A DNA stretch of 64,000 nt. Origin: Musa acuminata AAA Group. Its lineage: Eukaryota; Streptophyta; Magnoliopsida; Zingiberales; Musaceae. Below are positions 63,101 through 64,000 of this stretch, in pieces. A program made the translations under genes and the position numbers. Within the stretch, counting starts at the first letter, position 1. Each line of letters opens with the position of its first letter. The stretch lies in contig NC_088335.1 of assembly GCF_036884655.1 (NCBI RefSeq), positions 43,019,501-43,083,500 on the forward strand, in the 5' to 3' direction. The notes beneath the pieces are model-generated. The model saw only the letters and a program-made list of their open reading frames with translations. It was not told the DNA's origin and did no database searches.

Positions 63101-64000
63101 ATTATGCTGATGCAGGTGATTCTGCTGCTTTATTGTCTGGGGCACTAAATGTTCCTATGCTATTCACGGGCCATTCTCTTGGCAGAGATAAATTAGAACA
63201 ACTTTTGAAACAAGGGAGGCAAACAAGGGAAGAAATTAATGCAACATACAAAATAATGCGTAGGATTGAGGCAGAAGAAATAGCTCTTGATGCCTCTGAA
63301 ATCGTTGTCACAAGTACTAGACAAGAAATAGAAGAGCAATGGCGCTTATATGATGGTTTTGATGTGGTATTGGAGCGAAAGTTGCGAGCTAGAATAAAGC
63401 GTGGCGTAAGCTGTTATGGCCGTTATATGCCTCGTATGGTTGTAAGTATTAATTATTCCATTTATTTATTTAAGAAATACATTGTATATCTTCTTTTGAT
63501 GATGCTTTGTTCTTGTAGTCTTATGCCCCTGTGTAAAGGTCGTATTTGCTCAGCAAAAGAATTAGTTGGATTTCTACTTTATGCATCAACTTAAAAGTTT
63601 GCTATTTGGCTTTGAGTGGTGCTATAAACATTATTTGGCAGATTATCCCGCCTGGTATGGAGTTCAATCATATTACTATACACGATGGTGATGTGGATGG
63701 TGAATCAGAAGGAACTGATGAAAATTCAGCAGTGCTTGATCCACCAATTTGGTCTGAGGTTTCCTATTTATTCTAAACTCCATTTTTGGATTAAAGCATT
63801 TATTTTGATCTCTCTCATAATGTAGATGCTTATATACTAATATGTTTTGGATACAAAATCCACTATATAGAGTGTTTAGGTGTCAAAATTCAGATCATGG
63901 TGATTTATTAATTTTACAGATAATGCGATTCTTTACAAACCCTCGCAAGCCTATGATTCTTGCACTCTCAAGACCAGACCCTAAAAAGAACATCACAACA
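57200..64000 (+). CDS. SPS: Sucrose-phosphate synthase (SPS), first seven exons, partial
   Basis: Makes sucrose-6-phosphate from UDP-glucose and fructose-6-phosphate in the cytosol, the controlling step of sucrose synthesis. Exons: 57200-57382, 57505-57594, 59526-59767, 62280-62343, 62743-63441, 63642-63758 and 63920-64000 (continues). All phases match, giving about 492 codons of a roughly 1,050-residue family. Visible blocks: [18 protein letters not shown] start, [20 protein letters not shown], the regulatory region [15 protein letters not shown] (its Ser matches the spinach Ser158 phosphorylation site), [20 protein letters not shown], the DTGGQ loop, [43 protein letters not shown] and [12 protein letters not shown]. 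The N-terminal extension and Ser site fit plant family A SPS. The glucosyltransferase C-lobe and the phosphatase-like domain lie off the right edge. Looks functional. Confidence 0.96.
61141..62095. mobile_element. AGGCGC-family hAT-like element in SPS intron 3
   Basis: A 955-bp element with ends CAGTGATTTAAAAAGCGCTA and GCGCCTTTTGCAATCACTG, flanked by perfect 8-bp repeats CTTGTAGT (61133-61140 and 62096-62103). Subterminal parts are dense in GCGCTCGCCCGAGCG motifs. The centre (61390-61800) is a GC-rich tract with GGGAGGCGCGAGCAGC-type tandem units, and a TTAGGG run occurs at 61818-61847. No transposase is encoded. It is the same family as DCL4-intron copies, in opposite orientation to 10281-10988. 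Confidence 0.85.

Overview
This window is nuclear DNA of a flowering plant. Genes are split by GT-AG introns, intergenic DNA is AT-rich, and hAT-type and LTR transposable elements are abundant. The proteins (a DCL4-type Dicer, a PLATZ factor, a TPR-PB1 PHOX protein and a sucrose-phosphate synthase) are plant families. Protein style and the GGTACC-rich and AGGCGC-rich small elements suggest a monocot, possibly Zingiberales/Musaceae. That assignment rests on recall, not on a search.

Layout. (1) 1-22147, minus strand: the 5' half of a DICER-LIKE 4 gene in 16 exons. All 15 splice junctions keep the reading frame, and the 3' half lies off the left edge. Introns 3 and 8 are about 6.2 kb each and hold a probable solo LTR and several non-autonomous hAT-like elements. 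(2) 23425-23856, minus: a small intronless gene of unknown function. (3) 25750 to about 26765, minus: a three-exon PLATZ zinc-binding transcription factor gene with a dense G-box cluster about 1 kb upstream. (4) 28462-29495, minus: three short phase-compatible exons that look like the 3' end of an unidentified gene. A possible 5' exon lies at 43.5-43.9 kb. (5) 30693-41350: a degenerate Ty3/gypsy (Tat-like) retrotransposon. A young, apparently non-coding LTR element (30907-35461, minus orientation) sits in its 5' LTR. The outer element is flanked by an unusual 17-bp direct duplication. (6) 46702-49475, minus: a two-exon TPR + PB1 (PHOX) protein gene. (7) 50.3-56.7 kb: AT-rich intergenic DNA with decayed repeats. 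(8) 57200-64000, plus: the first seven exons of a sucrose-phosphate synthase gene, running off the right edge. Its intron 3 carries a 955-bp hAT-like element with a perfect 8-bp target duplication.

The genes are independent transcription units and form no pathway. Transposons dominate the structure. One AGGCGC-rich family occurs in introns of both DCL4 and SPS, and a second GGTACC-rich family has inserted inside it at least twice. I found no convincing tRNA, rRNA, known microRNA, CRISPR or organellar sequence by eye.
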